A DNA stretch of 64,000 nucleotides from Limiplasma sp045540635 (lineage in GTDB: Bacteria > Bacillota > Clostridia > Christensenellales > Aristaeellaceae), in assembly GCA_045540635.1 (NCBI GenBank), contig JAZQHO010000213.1:19733-83732 (forward strand), read 5' to 3'. Below the pieces are notes generated by a model. It worked only from the letters and a program-made list of their open reading frames with translations. It was not told where the DNA came from and made no database searches. Made by a program: the position numbers and the translations under genes. Positions 48,181 to 55,861 of the stretch are shown in pieces; position 1 is the stretch's first letter, and each line of letters begins with the position of its first letter.

Positions 48181-49370
48181 AGCATATCTCCTGGCAGGGG
48201 CAGGCGCGCCACGCCGCTTTCCACTGCGGCTTTGGCAACAGCTTTGGCAACCGCCTTGCCCACACGCTCGTCAAAAGCCTTGGGGATGATGTACTCGGCG
48301 CTCAGTTCCTCATCGGAGACAAGGGAGGCGATGGCCAGCGAAGCAGCCACCTTCATCTCGTCGTTGATATCCCGGGCGCGTACATCCAGCGCACCGCGGA
48401 AGATGCCGGGGAACGCCAGCACATTGTTGATCTGGTTGGGATAGTCGCTGCGCCCGGTACCCACCACCGCAGCACCGGCGGAAAGAGCCTCATCGGGCAT
48501 GATCTCCGGCACGGGATTAGCCATGGGCAGCACGATGGGCTTTTCTGCCATGGAGGCGATCATCTCCGGCTTCAGCACGCCGGGGGCGCTGACGCCCACG
48601 AACACATCTGCACCGGCAACAGCCTCCGCCAGCCCGCCGGACAGACCGCGCTTATTGGTGATGCGGCTCATCTCCTCCTGCGCAGGGGTCATACCGGCGG
48701 TACCCTCCGCAATGATGCCGTGGCGGTCCACCAGAATGATATCGCCCATGCCGAAGCGCAGCAGATGGTTGGCGATGGCGATGCCCGCAGAGCCTGCGCC
48801 GTTGATCACACAGGTGATCTCCTCCGGCTTCTTGCCCACCAGCCGAAGCGCATTGAGCAGCGCAGCCGCCACCACCACAGCCGTGCCGTGCTGGTCGTCG
48901 TGGAAAACGGGAATATCGCAGATCTCCTTCAGCCTGCGTTCGATCTCAAAGCAGCGGGGTGCGGCGATATCCTCCAGATTGATGCCGCCGAAGCTGCCGC
49001 TGAGCAGGTATACCGTGCGGACGATCTCATCCACATCCTTGCTTTTGATGCACAGGGGGATGGCATCCACACCACCGAACTCCTTAAACAACACGCACTT
49101 GCCCTCCATCACGGGCATGCCGGCCTCGGGGCCGATATCGCCAAGCCCCAGCACGGCGGTACCATCGGTGACAACAGCCACCAGATTGTGGCGGCGGGTA
49201 AGCTCGTAGGATTTTTCCACATCCTGATGGATGACCATGCAGGGCTCGGCCACACCGGGCGTATAGGCCAGTGAAAGGGAATGGCTGTCCTCCACGGGGG
49301 CGCGGGAGACCACCTCCAGCTTGCCTGCCCATTCGTAATGCTTCTGAAGCGATTCTTCGCGGATGTTCAT
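48177..49370 (-). CDS. Malic enzyme (NAD(P)-dependent)
   Basis: 397 residues, the bacterial short form without the phosphotransacetylase-like tail. The catalytic Tyr is in SLAYTPGVAEPC, the Lys in KCVLFKEFGGVDAIPLCI, the metal-binding block is FHDDQHGTA, and the Rossmann loop reads VINGAGSAGIAIANHLL. It converts malate to pyruvate and CO2, yielding NAD(P)H. It is the first gene before the MmcQ-GNAT fusion. The ATG at 49370 has AAGGAG about ten bases upstream. Cofactor choice is not settled by sequence. Confidence 0.95.
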   Translation of the reverse strand: MNIREESLQKHYEWAGKLEVVSRAPVEDSHSLSLAYTPGVAEPCMVIHQDVEKSYELTRRHNLVAVVTDGTAVLGLGDIGPEAGMPVMEGKCVLFKEFGGVDAIPLCIKSKDVDEIVRTVYLLSGSFGGINLEDIAAPRCFEIERRLKEICDIPVFHDDQHGTAVVVAAALLNALRLVGKKPEEITCVINGAGSAGIAIANHLLRFGMGDIILVDRHGIIAEGTAGMTPAQEEMSRITNKRGLSGGLAEAVAGADVFVGVSAPGVLKPEMIASMAEKPIVLPMANPVPEIMPDEALSAGAAVVGTGRSDYPNQINNVLAFPGIFRGALDVRARDINDEMKVAASLAIASLVSDEELSAEYIIPKAFDERVGKAVAKAVAKAAVESGVARLPLPGDML

Positions 49371-49411
49371 CGTGGCTGCACTCCTTTGTGCCATAGCGTT
49401 TTTTCCGGTTT

Positions 49412-49440
49412 ATTGTAGCACCAACCGCCCCGCTTCGCAA
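49412..49440 (-). promoter_or_regulatory. Promoter of the malic enzyme operon
   Basis: On the minus strand TTGCGA, 17 bases, TACAAT, 42 bases before the start. Confidence 0.75.
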
Positions 49441-49462
49441 CCGCGATACAGCTTTAGCACAC

Positions 49463-49490
49463 TTGACAAACGGCGGGCTTCTGCTATCAT
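49463..49490 (+). promoter_or_regulatory. Promoter of the MFS transporter gene
   Basis: TTGACA, 16 bases, TATCAT, 32 bases before the start. It is divergent from the malic enzyme promoter. Confidence 0.75.
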
Positions 49491-49521
49491 CATCCCCGAA
49501 TATACCAAAGGAGCGCCTGCT

Positions 49522-50799
49522 ATGAATACCTTTTGGGCACGGCTCAGAAAAAATGCCGTGATCGACACGCTGTTCACCCTTGAAGGGAACGCCAAGCCCT
49601 GCCTGTATCTGGAGCCGCTGTGGGGCATCCCCTACAACCTGTATGCGCCGCTTGCCTCCGTCTACATGGCTGCGCTGGGGCTGAGCCCCACCCACATCGG
49701 CCTCATCTCCACCATTTTTCTGGCCTCCCAGATGTTCTGGGCGCTGCTCAGCGGCGTTCTGACCGACAAGCTGGGCCGCCGCACCTGTACCGCCATCTTT
49801 GACTGCGTCAGCTGGACCATCCCCGCTCTTTTGTGGACCTTTGCGCAGGATTTCCGCTGGTTTGCGGCAGCTGCGGTCTTTAACGGCGCATGGCGCGTTA
49901 CCGAGACCTCATGGGATCTGCTGATGATCGAGGATGCCCCGGAAAACAGACTGGTGCACATGTACACCCTTACCTCCATCGCGGGGTTGCTGGCCGGCTT
50001 CGTATCCCCCATCGCCTATTTCTTTGTGCAGCGCTTCACCATCGTGCCCACCATGCGCTTCATCTATGGCTTCACCTGCGTGATGATGACCTCCAAGTTC
50101 GTAATCCTCTATTTTCTGAGCAAGGAGACCTCCGTAGGCAAGCGGCGCATGGAGGAATGCAGGGGCGTGAGCCTGACCGGCCGCCTGTGGGACAGCCGCA
50201 AGGTGCTGCAGCGTATGCTGCGCTCAAAGCGCATCCTGCTCACGGTGGCTTTTGTTGCCTGCTACAGCGGCATCTGCAATGTAAACGGCTCCTTCTGGCC
50301 TCTGCTCATCACCGATAAGCTGGGCATCCCCACGGAGGATCTTTCCATCTTCTTTACCATTAAAAACCTGTTTATGCTGGTGTGCTATTTCGTTGTAGCA
50401 CCCCGGCTGGATGTGCGCCGCTTCCGCCACCCGGTGCTGCTTGGGCTGGGGCTGCTGATCGGCCAGCAGCTGCTGATGATGCTGATGCCCAGGGGCGTTT
50501 ACTGGCCCGTGGTGCTGGCGGTGGTGCTGGAAGCGCTGGCGCTTTCCATCCTTGACCCCATGCGCGGCTCCCTGCAGATGATCAACATCGAGCGGGAGGA
50601 GCGGGCACGCATGCTCAGCTACTTCTATGCCCTGTGCATGCTCTCCACAGCACCGCTGAGCTGGCTGGCGGGTCTGGCTGCCGAGGCGGACAGGGCCTAC
50701 CCCTTTGCCATGAATCTGGTGCTTACCCTCATTGCCTGCGCACTCATCTGCGTGCTCTGGAAGGAGCGCCGCACCGATCTGGATAACGAGCCCGTCTGA
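49522..50799 (+). CDS. MFS transporter
   Basis: 425 residues with about twelve membrane helices. The loop 2-3 signature is visible as SGVLTDKLGRRTCTAIFD (GxLaDrxGRR type), the main mark of the major facilitator superfamily. A further polar helix pair at the middle (MLRSKRILLTVAFVACYSGICNVNG) opens the second half. No substrate-specific motif is recognised. It is a single-gene unit with a good promoter; AAAGGAG precedes the ATG. Confidence 0.85.
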   Translation: MNTFWARLRKNAVIDTLFTLEGNAKPCLYLEPLWGIPYNLYAPLASVYMAALGLSPTHIGLISTIFLASQMFWALLSGVLTDKLGRRTCTAIFDCVSWTIPALLWTFAQDFRWFAAAAVFNGAWRVTETSWDLLMIEDAPENRLVHMYTLTSIAGLLAGFVSPIAYFFVQRFTIVPTMRFIYGFTCVMMTSKFVILYFLSKETSVGKRRMEECRGVSLTGRLWDSRKVLQRMLRSKRILLTVAFVACYSGICNVNGSFWPLLITDKLGIPTEDLSIFFTIKNLFMLVCYFVVAPRLDVRRFRHPVLLGLGLLIGQQLLMMLMPRGVYWPVVLAVVLEALALSILDPMRGSLQMINIEREERARMLSYFYALCMLSTAPLSWLAGLAAEADRAYPFAMNLVLTLIACALICVLWKERRTDLDNEPV

Positions 50800-50966
50800 C
50801 AGATCCCTCTCCCCTCTCTGCTCCGCTCGGTGACACAAGCACACAAAAATTTCTTTTTTCAGGTATCCGTCTGCGGAGGATGTCCTGCGCCCGAATGCCT
50901 CTATATACCGCAGCAGAAGCGCCCGGCAGGTGGTTACACAGCTGTGCAAGCATTTCTCCGCAGCTC

Positions 50967-50995
50967 TTGACGGAATTGGAAAACCCATGTAAAAT
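50967..50995 (+). promoter_or_regulatory. Promoter of the pilus-like operon
   Basis: TTGACG, 17 bases, TAAAAT, 57 bases before the transglutaminase start. It is the only clear promoter before the seven-gene run ending at 55768. Confidence 0.75.
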
Positions 50996-51052
50996 AAAGG
51001 GACGAATACCGCTCTGATCCTGTGTATCACGACGCAAATGGAGGCGAAGACG

Positions 51053-51892
51053 GTGAACGCAATCACAACAGCATCCCGGAAACAGCAAAAACGGCTGGCG
51101 CTGCTGCTCGCGCTGCTGGTGCTTTCATCTGTAATGGTCTGTGCGCTGAATGCGGCAGCAGATATGTACCTGCCCCTTGCAACGGGCGAGGTCGTCTTTC
51201 AGGAAGGCGATCTGCTGATCGATGCAAGCCAGTGCAATCAGGGCTACCTGATGGCAAAGCACGAACCCAACAAAAAAGCTCTCAAGATCCGCCTTACCTG
51301 CGGCAAGGCTTCTTTGAGCTACGATTTTGCAGCCGACGGCGAGTACGAAATCTTCCCGCTGCAGCTCGGCAACGGCAAATACAAGGTAGAGGTATTCCAG
51401 CAGGCCTCCGGCAGAAAGTACAAGCCGCTGATGGATACCACCATCGAGGTGGAACTGGCCAGCGAAACGCTCCCCTATCTCTTCCCCAACCAGTATGTTG
51501 ACTATAACGACGACTCCGATGCCGTTATCAAGTCCATCGAACTGTGCCACGGGCTGGAGAGCAACTGGGAAAAATATCAGGCCATTTACCGCTACATGGC
51601 CAACCACATGGTCTACGACTTCGACAAGGCCCGCAAGGTAAGCACCGGCTACCTGCCTGTGGTGGATGATGTGCTCTATGCGCAGAAGGGTATCTGCTTC
51701 GACCTTTCCGCACTGATGGCCACCATGCTGCGCACGCAGGGCATCCCCACCCAGCTGGTGATCGGCTATGCCGATAAGATCTACCATGCATGGAATCTTG
51801 TCTATCTGGACGGCGTATGGTACCGGTGCGACATCACATCCGACATCATGTGCATGAGCATCAAGCGCTATACCACCGAGCGTTACTACTGA
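51053..51892 (+). CDS. Membrane-anchored transglutaminase-like protein
   Basis: 279 residues from a GTG start; an ATG five codons earlier overlaps the GGAGG, which makes the GTG the better choice. One N-terminal hydrophobic segment (about 15-35) serves as anchor or signal. The C-terminal transglutaminase domain has the full triad in usual spacing: Cys215 (KGICFDLSALMATMLR), His245 (YHAWNLVYLDG) and Asp260 (WYRCDIT). Such domains can act as proteases or cross-linkers outside the cell. It leads the pilus-like operon, so it may process or cross-link the surface filament; that is inference. Confidence 0.82.
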   Translation: MNAITTASRKQQKRLALLLALLVLSSVMVCALNAAADMYLPLATGEVVFQEGDLLIDASQCNQGYLMAKHEPNKKALKIRLTCGKASLSYDFAADGEYEIFPLQLGNGKYKVEVFQQASGRKYKPLMDTTIEVELASETLPYLFPNQYVDYNDDSDAVIKSIELCHGLESNWEKYQAIYRYMANHMVYDFDKARKVSTGYLPVVDDVLYAQKGICFDLSALMATMLRTQGIPTQLVIGYADKIYHAWNLVYLDGVWYRCDITSDIMCMSIKRYTTERYY

Positions 51893-51919
51893 TCCCATCA
51901 TTATAGAGGAGGAACCCGT

Positions 51920-52957
51920 ATGAGCCGTAAACTGCGTTTGAGCCACGAAGAGCTGGCTGTTATGTGCGAACAGGTAGCGCTGGTGCTCCGTGCCGGTCTG
52001 CCTGTACACGACGGTGTAGAGGCGCTGTGCGAGAACTACAAGGGAACCCGTTTTGAAAAAGGTTTCAACGCCCTGAGCATCACCGTTATGGAAACCGGCA
52101 GCCTGACCGCCGGTTTCAAAGAGGCAGGGCTGTTCCCCGATTACCTGATCGCCATGAGCGAGATCGGCGAAAAAACCGGCGAGCTGGACAGCGTTATGGA
52201 AGAGCTGTCCCTGTACTACGACCGCGAAGCCGCCAACCGCCGCTCCATCAAGAGCGCTCTGTTCTACCCCCTGCTGCTGATCGTTATGATGGCGCTGATC
52301 ATCGGCGTGCTGGTAACGCAGGTGCTGCCCATCTTTGAAAACGTATACGGCAGCTTCGATTCCGGCTCCAGCGCAGGCTGGATGAACGTGGCTGTATCCT
52401 TTGGCAAGGCCACGCTGATCGCCGCTGGCATTCTGCTGCTGCTGGTGATTATCCTGCTGGTGGTCATCAAGCTGGACAGCAGCCAGAAGGTGCTGCAGTG
52501 GCTGCAGAATGCCGTCAAGCCCCTGCGCAAGCTGGAGCAGAAGCTCTCTGCCGCCCGTTTTGCCTCCACGCTGGGCATGATGCTCCGCAGCGGTTTCCCG
52601 CTGGAGGAGAGCATGGAACTGATCGAAAACCTGTTCACCAACAAGCGGCTGCGTCAGCGCGTGAGCCAGTGCCGCCAGAAGATGGATGAGTTTGTCTCCT
52701 TCCCCGATGCTGTGGGCGAGACCGGCATCTTTGAGCCACTGCATTGCCGCATGATCTCCGTGGGCTTCCGTGCCGGCCAGACCGACCGGGTAATGAGCAA
52801 GCTGGCTGTGCTTTACGATGAGGATGTAAACACCCAGATCGGCCATCTGGTCTCCATTATCGAGCCCTCTCTGGTGGCTCTGATGTCTGTGATCATCGGC
52901 GCTATTCTGCTGTCGGTCATGCTGCCGCTGCTGAGTATTATGAGCAGCATTGGCTAA
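51920..52957 (+). CDS. PilC/GspF-like inner membrane platform protein
   Basis: 345 residues. Two GspF repeats are visible: residues about 10-130 (ALVLRAGLPVHDGVEAL ... DYLIAMSEIGEKTGELDSVMEEL) and about 210-330 (TLGMMLRSGFPLEESMELI ... RMISVGFRAGQTDRVMSKLAVLYDEDV). Membrane helices are at about 113-135, 157-185 and 318-340. It is the platform of type IV pilus and type II secretion systems. AGGAGG precedes the start. Confidence 0.93.
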   Translation: MSRKLRLSHEELAVMCEQVALVLRAGLPVHDGVEALCENYKGTRFEKGFNALSITVMETGSLTAGFKEAGLFPDYLIAMSEIGEKTGELDSVMEELSLYYDREAANRRSIKSALFYPLLLIVMMALIIGVLVTQVLPIFENVYGSFDSGSSAGWMNVAVSFGKATLIAAGILLLLVIILLVVIKLDSSQKVLQWLQNAVKPLRKLEQKLSAARFASTLGMMLRSGFPLEESMELIENLFTNKRLRQRVSQCRQKMDEFVSFPDAVGETGIFEPLHCRMISVGFRAGQTDRVMSKLAVLYDEDVNTQIGHLVSIIEPSLVALMSVIIGAILLSVMLPLLSIMSSIG

Positions 52958-53000
52958 AGATTCAAGAAACCCCAATCCCAACGGGAAAGGAGGAAGGACC

Positions 53001-53327
53001 GTGCACGTTAAGAAACAAAGCATGTGGAAGGGCGCTGTTCTTACGCTGCTTGTTTTTGGACTGATGATCGGCGTGCTGGTATACGGCGTTTCCACCGTGA
53101 ACGACGTAAACGACAGCGAGCAGATGGCAGAGCTGGAAAACTCGGTGCGCAGAGCCTCTATTCTCTGCTATGCCGTGGAAGGCCGCTACCCTGAAAACGC
53201 CGACAAGCTCCGCCAATACTACGGCCTTACCTACGACCAGAATAAATACATCGTACAGCTGGACAGCTTTGCCAGCAACCTTTTGCCGGATATCCGCATC
53301 CTTACGATCGGAGGTGAGGCAGAATGA
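53001..53327 (+). CDS. Small pseudopilin-like membrane protein
   Basis: 108 residues from GTG at 53001 (AAAGGAGG before it). One membrane helix lies near the N-terminus (about 10-27, AVLTLLVFGLMIGVLVYGV) and is followed by a helix-like segment and ASILCYAVEGRYPENADKL, a block typical of pilins (cYa-EG-YP). There is no clear prepilin peptidase site (Gly before a hydrophobic stretch with Glu at +5). It overlaps the next gene by 4 bases. Probably a divergent pilin or minor pilin. Confidence 0.65.
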   Translation: MHVKKQSMWKGAVLTLLVFGLMIGVLVYGVSTVNDVNDSEQMAELENSVRRASILCYAVEGRYPENADKLRQYYGLTYDQNKYIVQLDSFASNLLPDIRILTIGGEAE

Positions 53328-53833
53328 GCAAGCCCGAAAAAAACGGTAATGCCATGACCAGCCACGCTGTGGGCGGTCTGTTCATCTTTTGCCTCATTGC
53401 CCTTTTTGCGGTGCTGGCTGTTACCCTTACCCTTACCGGCATGCGTGCCTACCAAAGCGTAAGCGAAGCCTCCGTGGGCAACAGCGAAGCGCAGATCGTG
53501 CTCAGCTACCTGCTCAACAAGACCCACGCCATGGATACCACCGGCGCTGTCTCCATCCGTGAGGAGAACGGCGTGCAATTCCTCTGTCTTGATGAGTACT
53601 GGGAGGATGAGGTATACCAGACCCGTATCTACGCCCTCGACGGCCAGATGCTGGAGTATTACTGCGGTGCCGAGGACGAGTTCAAGCCCGAGTTGGGCGA
53701 TCCGCTGGCTGATGTGCAGAAGCTTACCTTTGCGATGGAATCCCCCCGGGTGATCACCGCATCCGTCGTACTCAACGACGGCACGGAGCAGCAGCTGCAC
53801 ATTGCGCTGCGTTCTCAGGAGGTGCTCCAATGA
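53324..53833 (+). CDS. DUF4860-like membrane protein of the pilus operon
   Basis: 169 residues. An N-terminal helix (about 17-40, GLFIFCLIALFAVLAVTLTLTG) is followed by a region rich in strands: YLLNKTHAMDTTGAVSIREENGVQFLCL and TRIYALDGQMLEYYCGA, the pattern of DUF4860 proteins that occur with type II/IV systems in Clostridia. No Glu at position 5 of the helix. It overlaps both neighbours by 4 bases. Confidence 0.68.
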   Translation: MSKPEKNGNAMTSHAVGGLFIFCLIALFAVLAVTLTLTGMRAYQSVSEASVGNSEAQIVLSYLLNKTHAMDTTGAVSIREENGVQFLCLDEYWEDEVYQTRIYALDGQMLEYYCGAEDEFKPELGDPLADVQKLTFAMESPRVITASVVLNDGTEQQLHIALRSQEVLQ

Positions 53834-54231
53834 AAAGATATCAGGGCAACATCCTGCTGATCGAATTGCTGATCGTGATCCTGTTTTTCTCCTTGTCGCA
53901 GGTAGTGATGGTGCGCGTGTTTGCCTCCGCGCACGAAAAATCCCACACCAGCGTCCAGCTGCGCCATGCACTGATGGCCTGCCAGGATGTGGCGGAGCAG
54001 CTGAGCGTAAGCGAGAACCCCGACGCCCTTCTCCTGCGCCTTCGTTTCTCCGGCGAGGACGGCAGCTATTTCCGCTGCGAAGAAAAGGGCTTTGATATCT
54101 ACGTGCACTGCCAGCAGGAAGAAACCGCTGCCGGCACGCTGCTTACCTCCACCGTGACCGCACAGAGGGACGACAAAGAGATCCTTTCGCTGCCGGTATC
54201 CCTCTATGTGCCAAAGGAGGGCTCGCTATGA
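53830..54231 (+). CDS. Prepilin-like membrane protein
   Basis: 133 residues. The N-terminus reads QGNILLIELLIVILFFSLSQVVMVRVF, similar to a prepilin start with a Glu five or six residues after the likely cut site, and then a long helix. The residue before the cut would be Asn or Gly with a shifted Glu, so the site is not canonical. The remainder is beta-rich. It overlaps its neighbours by 4 bases each. Confidence 0.62.
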   Translation: MKRYQGNILLIELLIVILFFSLSQVVMVRVFASAHEKSHTSVQLRHALMACQDVAEQLSVSENPDALLLRLRFSGEDGSYFRCEEKGFDIYVHCQQEETAAGTLLTSTVTAQRDDKEILSLPVSLYVPKEGSL

Positions 54232-54695
54232 AAAAGCAAGATTCCCAGCAGCGTGTAGGCGTTGGCGTATCCTCTGTGCTGATGATCCTCGTGGTGCTGG
54301 CTATGACGGCCCTTTCTCTGCTGGCCTTTGGCAGCGCCCGCTCCAACGAGAGCATGACCCGGCGCAATGCCGATGTGGGTACCGCCTACTATGTAGCCGC
54401 CGATCAGGCCCAGCGCACGCTGGCCGAGGTGGATGCGCTTCTCCTCACCGGCCGGCAGCAGGGTGCAGACCTTGCATGGTACGAGCAGGAAGCCCCCGAA
54501 AACATCACCTTCGAGGAGGGTGAGGAAGGCATCTGCTTCTCCTTTACCATTGATGCCGGCAACGATCTGGCGATCCTTGTGCGCGGTCTTCTGACCGAAG
54601 GCCCTCAGCGCTACCGCCTGCTGGAACACCGCGTGTTCGACAACAGCGACTACGGCTTCTTTGGCGATGATTATCTTGTGTTGATGGGAGATTGA
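54228..54695 (+). CDS. Membrane protein of the pilus operon, PilX-like shape
   Basis: 155 residues. One helix (about 12-36, GVSSVLMILVVLAMTALSLLAFG) and a long polar helix (NADVGTAYYVAADQAQRTLAEVDALLL) follow, the shape of a minor pilin such as PilX, but without prepilin Glu. The C-terminal part is acidic and beta-rich. I do not recognise a family. It is followed by the PilT-like ATPase after two bases. Confidence 0.58.
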   Translation: MKKQDSQQRVGVGVSSVLMILVVLAMTALSLLAFGSARSNESMTRRNADVGTAYYVAADQAQRTLAEVDALLLTGRQQGADLAWYEQEAPENITFEEGEEGICFSFTIDAGNDLAILVRGLLTEGPQRYRLLEHRVFDNSDYGFFGDDYLVLMGD

Positions 54696-54697
54696 GC

Positions 54698-55768
54698 ATG
54701 GAAGACTTCGCAGAACTGAAATCAATGCTCCGGGAGACCCTGCTCAAGGGCGGCTCGGATATCTATATTATTCCCGGCTCCCCCATTACCACCAAGGTAA
54801 ACGAGAAGTTTGTGCCTCTTACCGATGGCAAGCAGGGCACCGCAGAGTGCACCCGCTACATTCGGGAGATCTACCAGCTGGCCAACGGGCGCGACATCAA
54901 GCGCCTTTCCGAAGAGGGCGACGACGACTTTTCCTTCGGTCTGGCGCAGGTGGGCCGCTTCCGCTGCAATGCCTTTAAGCAAAGAGGCACATTCGCTGCC
55001 GTGCTTCGTGCCGTGCCCTTCGATCTGCCGAACCCCGCTTCACTGGGCATCCCTCAGGTGGTGCTGGATCTGAGCAGCCGCAGGCAGGGCATGGTGCTGG
55101 TCACAGGCCCCGCAGGCAGCGGCAAGAGCACCACCCTCAGCTGCATCATCGACCGGATCAATTCCGAGGCCAACGCGCACATCATCACGCTGGAGGATCC
55201 CATCGAGTTCATCCATCCCCATAAGAAGAGCATCGTAACCCAGCGCGAGATCATGAACGATACCCACAATTTTGCCCATGCCCTGCGCAGTGCGCTGCGT
55301 CAGGCTCCGGACGTGATCCTGCTGGGCGAAATGCGCGACTACGAAACCATCCAGACTGCACTTACCGCAGCCGAAACAGGCCATCTGCTGCTTTCCACCC
55401 TGCATACGGTGGGTGCCAGCAAGACCATCGACCGTATCGTGGACTCTTTCCCTGCCAGCCAGCAGGCACAGGTCCGCATGCAGCTTTCTCTGGTGCTGAA
55501 AGCCGTTATCAGCCAGCAGCTGATCCCCTCCAAGGACGGCGGTCTGGTGGCTGCTTTTGAGGTAATGCTGGTGGACAACGCCATCTCCAACATGATCCGC
55601 GAAGGCAAGGTACACCAGATGGATAACGTGATCTACGCCGGTTCGGCGCAGGGCATGTTCACCATGGATACCGACATTATGAAGCTGTACAAGGCAGGCA
55701 AGATCACCAAGGAAAACGCGCTGCTGTACTCCATCAATCAGGAACTGATGGCCAAGAAGCTTACCTGA
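54698..55768 (+). CDS. PilT-like type IV pilus / T2SS ATPase
   Basis: 356 residues. Walker A is GPAGSGKST (138-146), Asp box ITLEDPIEFIHP (163-174), Walker B DVILLGEMRD (205-214) and His box GHLLLSTLHT (228-237). ISNMIREGKVHQM near residue 295 matches the PilT-type AIRNLIRE motif, so retraction-type ATPase is the nearest family. No PilB-like ATPase is in the operon. ATG 54698 has GGGAG before it. Confidence 0.9.
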   Translation: MEDFAELKSMLRETLLKGGSDIYIIPGSPITTKVNEKFVPLTDGKQGTAECTRYIREIYQLANGRDIKRLSEEGDDDFSFGLAQVGRFRCNAFKQRGTFAAVLRAVPFDLPNPASLGIPQVVLDLSSRRQGMVLVTGPAGSGKSTTLSCIIDRINSEANAHIITLEDPIEFIHPHKKSIVTQREIMNDTHNFAHALRSALRQAPDVILLGEMRDYETIQTALTAAETGHLLLSTLHTVGASKTIDRIVDSFPASQQAQVRMQLSLVLKAVISQQLIPSKDGGLVAAFEVMLVDNAISNMIREGKVHQMDNVIYAGSAQGMFTMDTDIMKLYKAGKITKENALLYSINQELMAKKLT

Positions 55769-55784
55769 TACCCCGATCCATCCC

Positions 55785-55832
55785 ACACCCCATATGCTGC
55801 GCAGCATGCCGTATAGCATATGGGGTGTTTTT
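55785..55832 (+). terminator. Terminator of the pilus-like operon
   Basis: ACACCCCATATGC pairs with GCATATGGGGTGT around a long loop and is followed by TTTTT. Confidence 0.9.
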
Positions 55833-55861
55833 CAAACCTCTGCCCAAAAAGGAGAATGACC

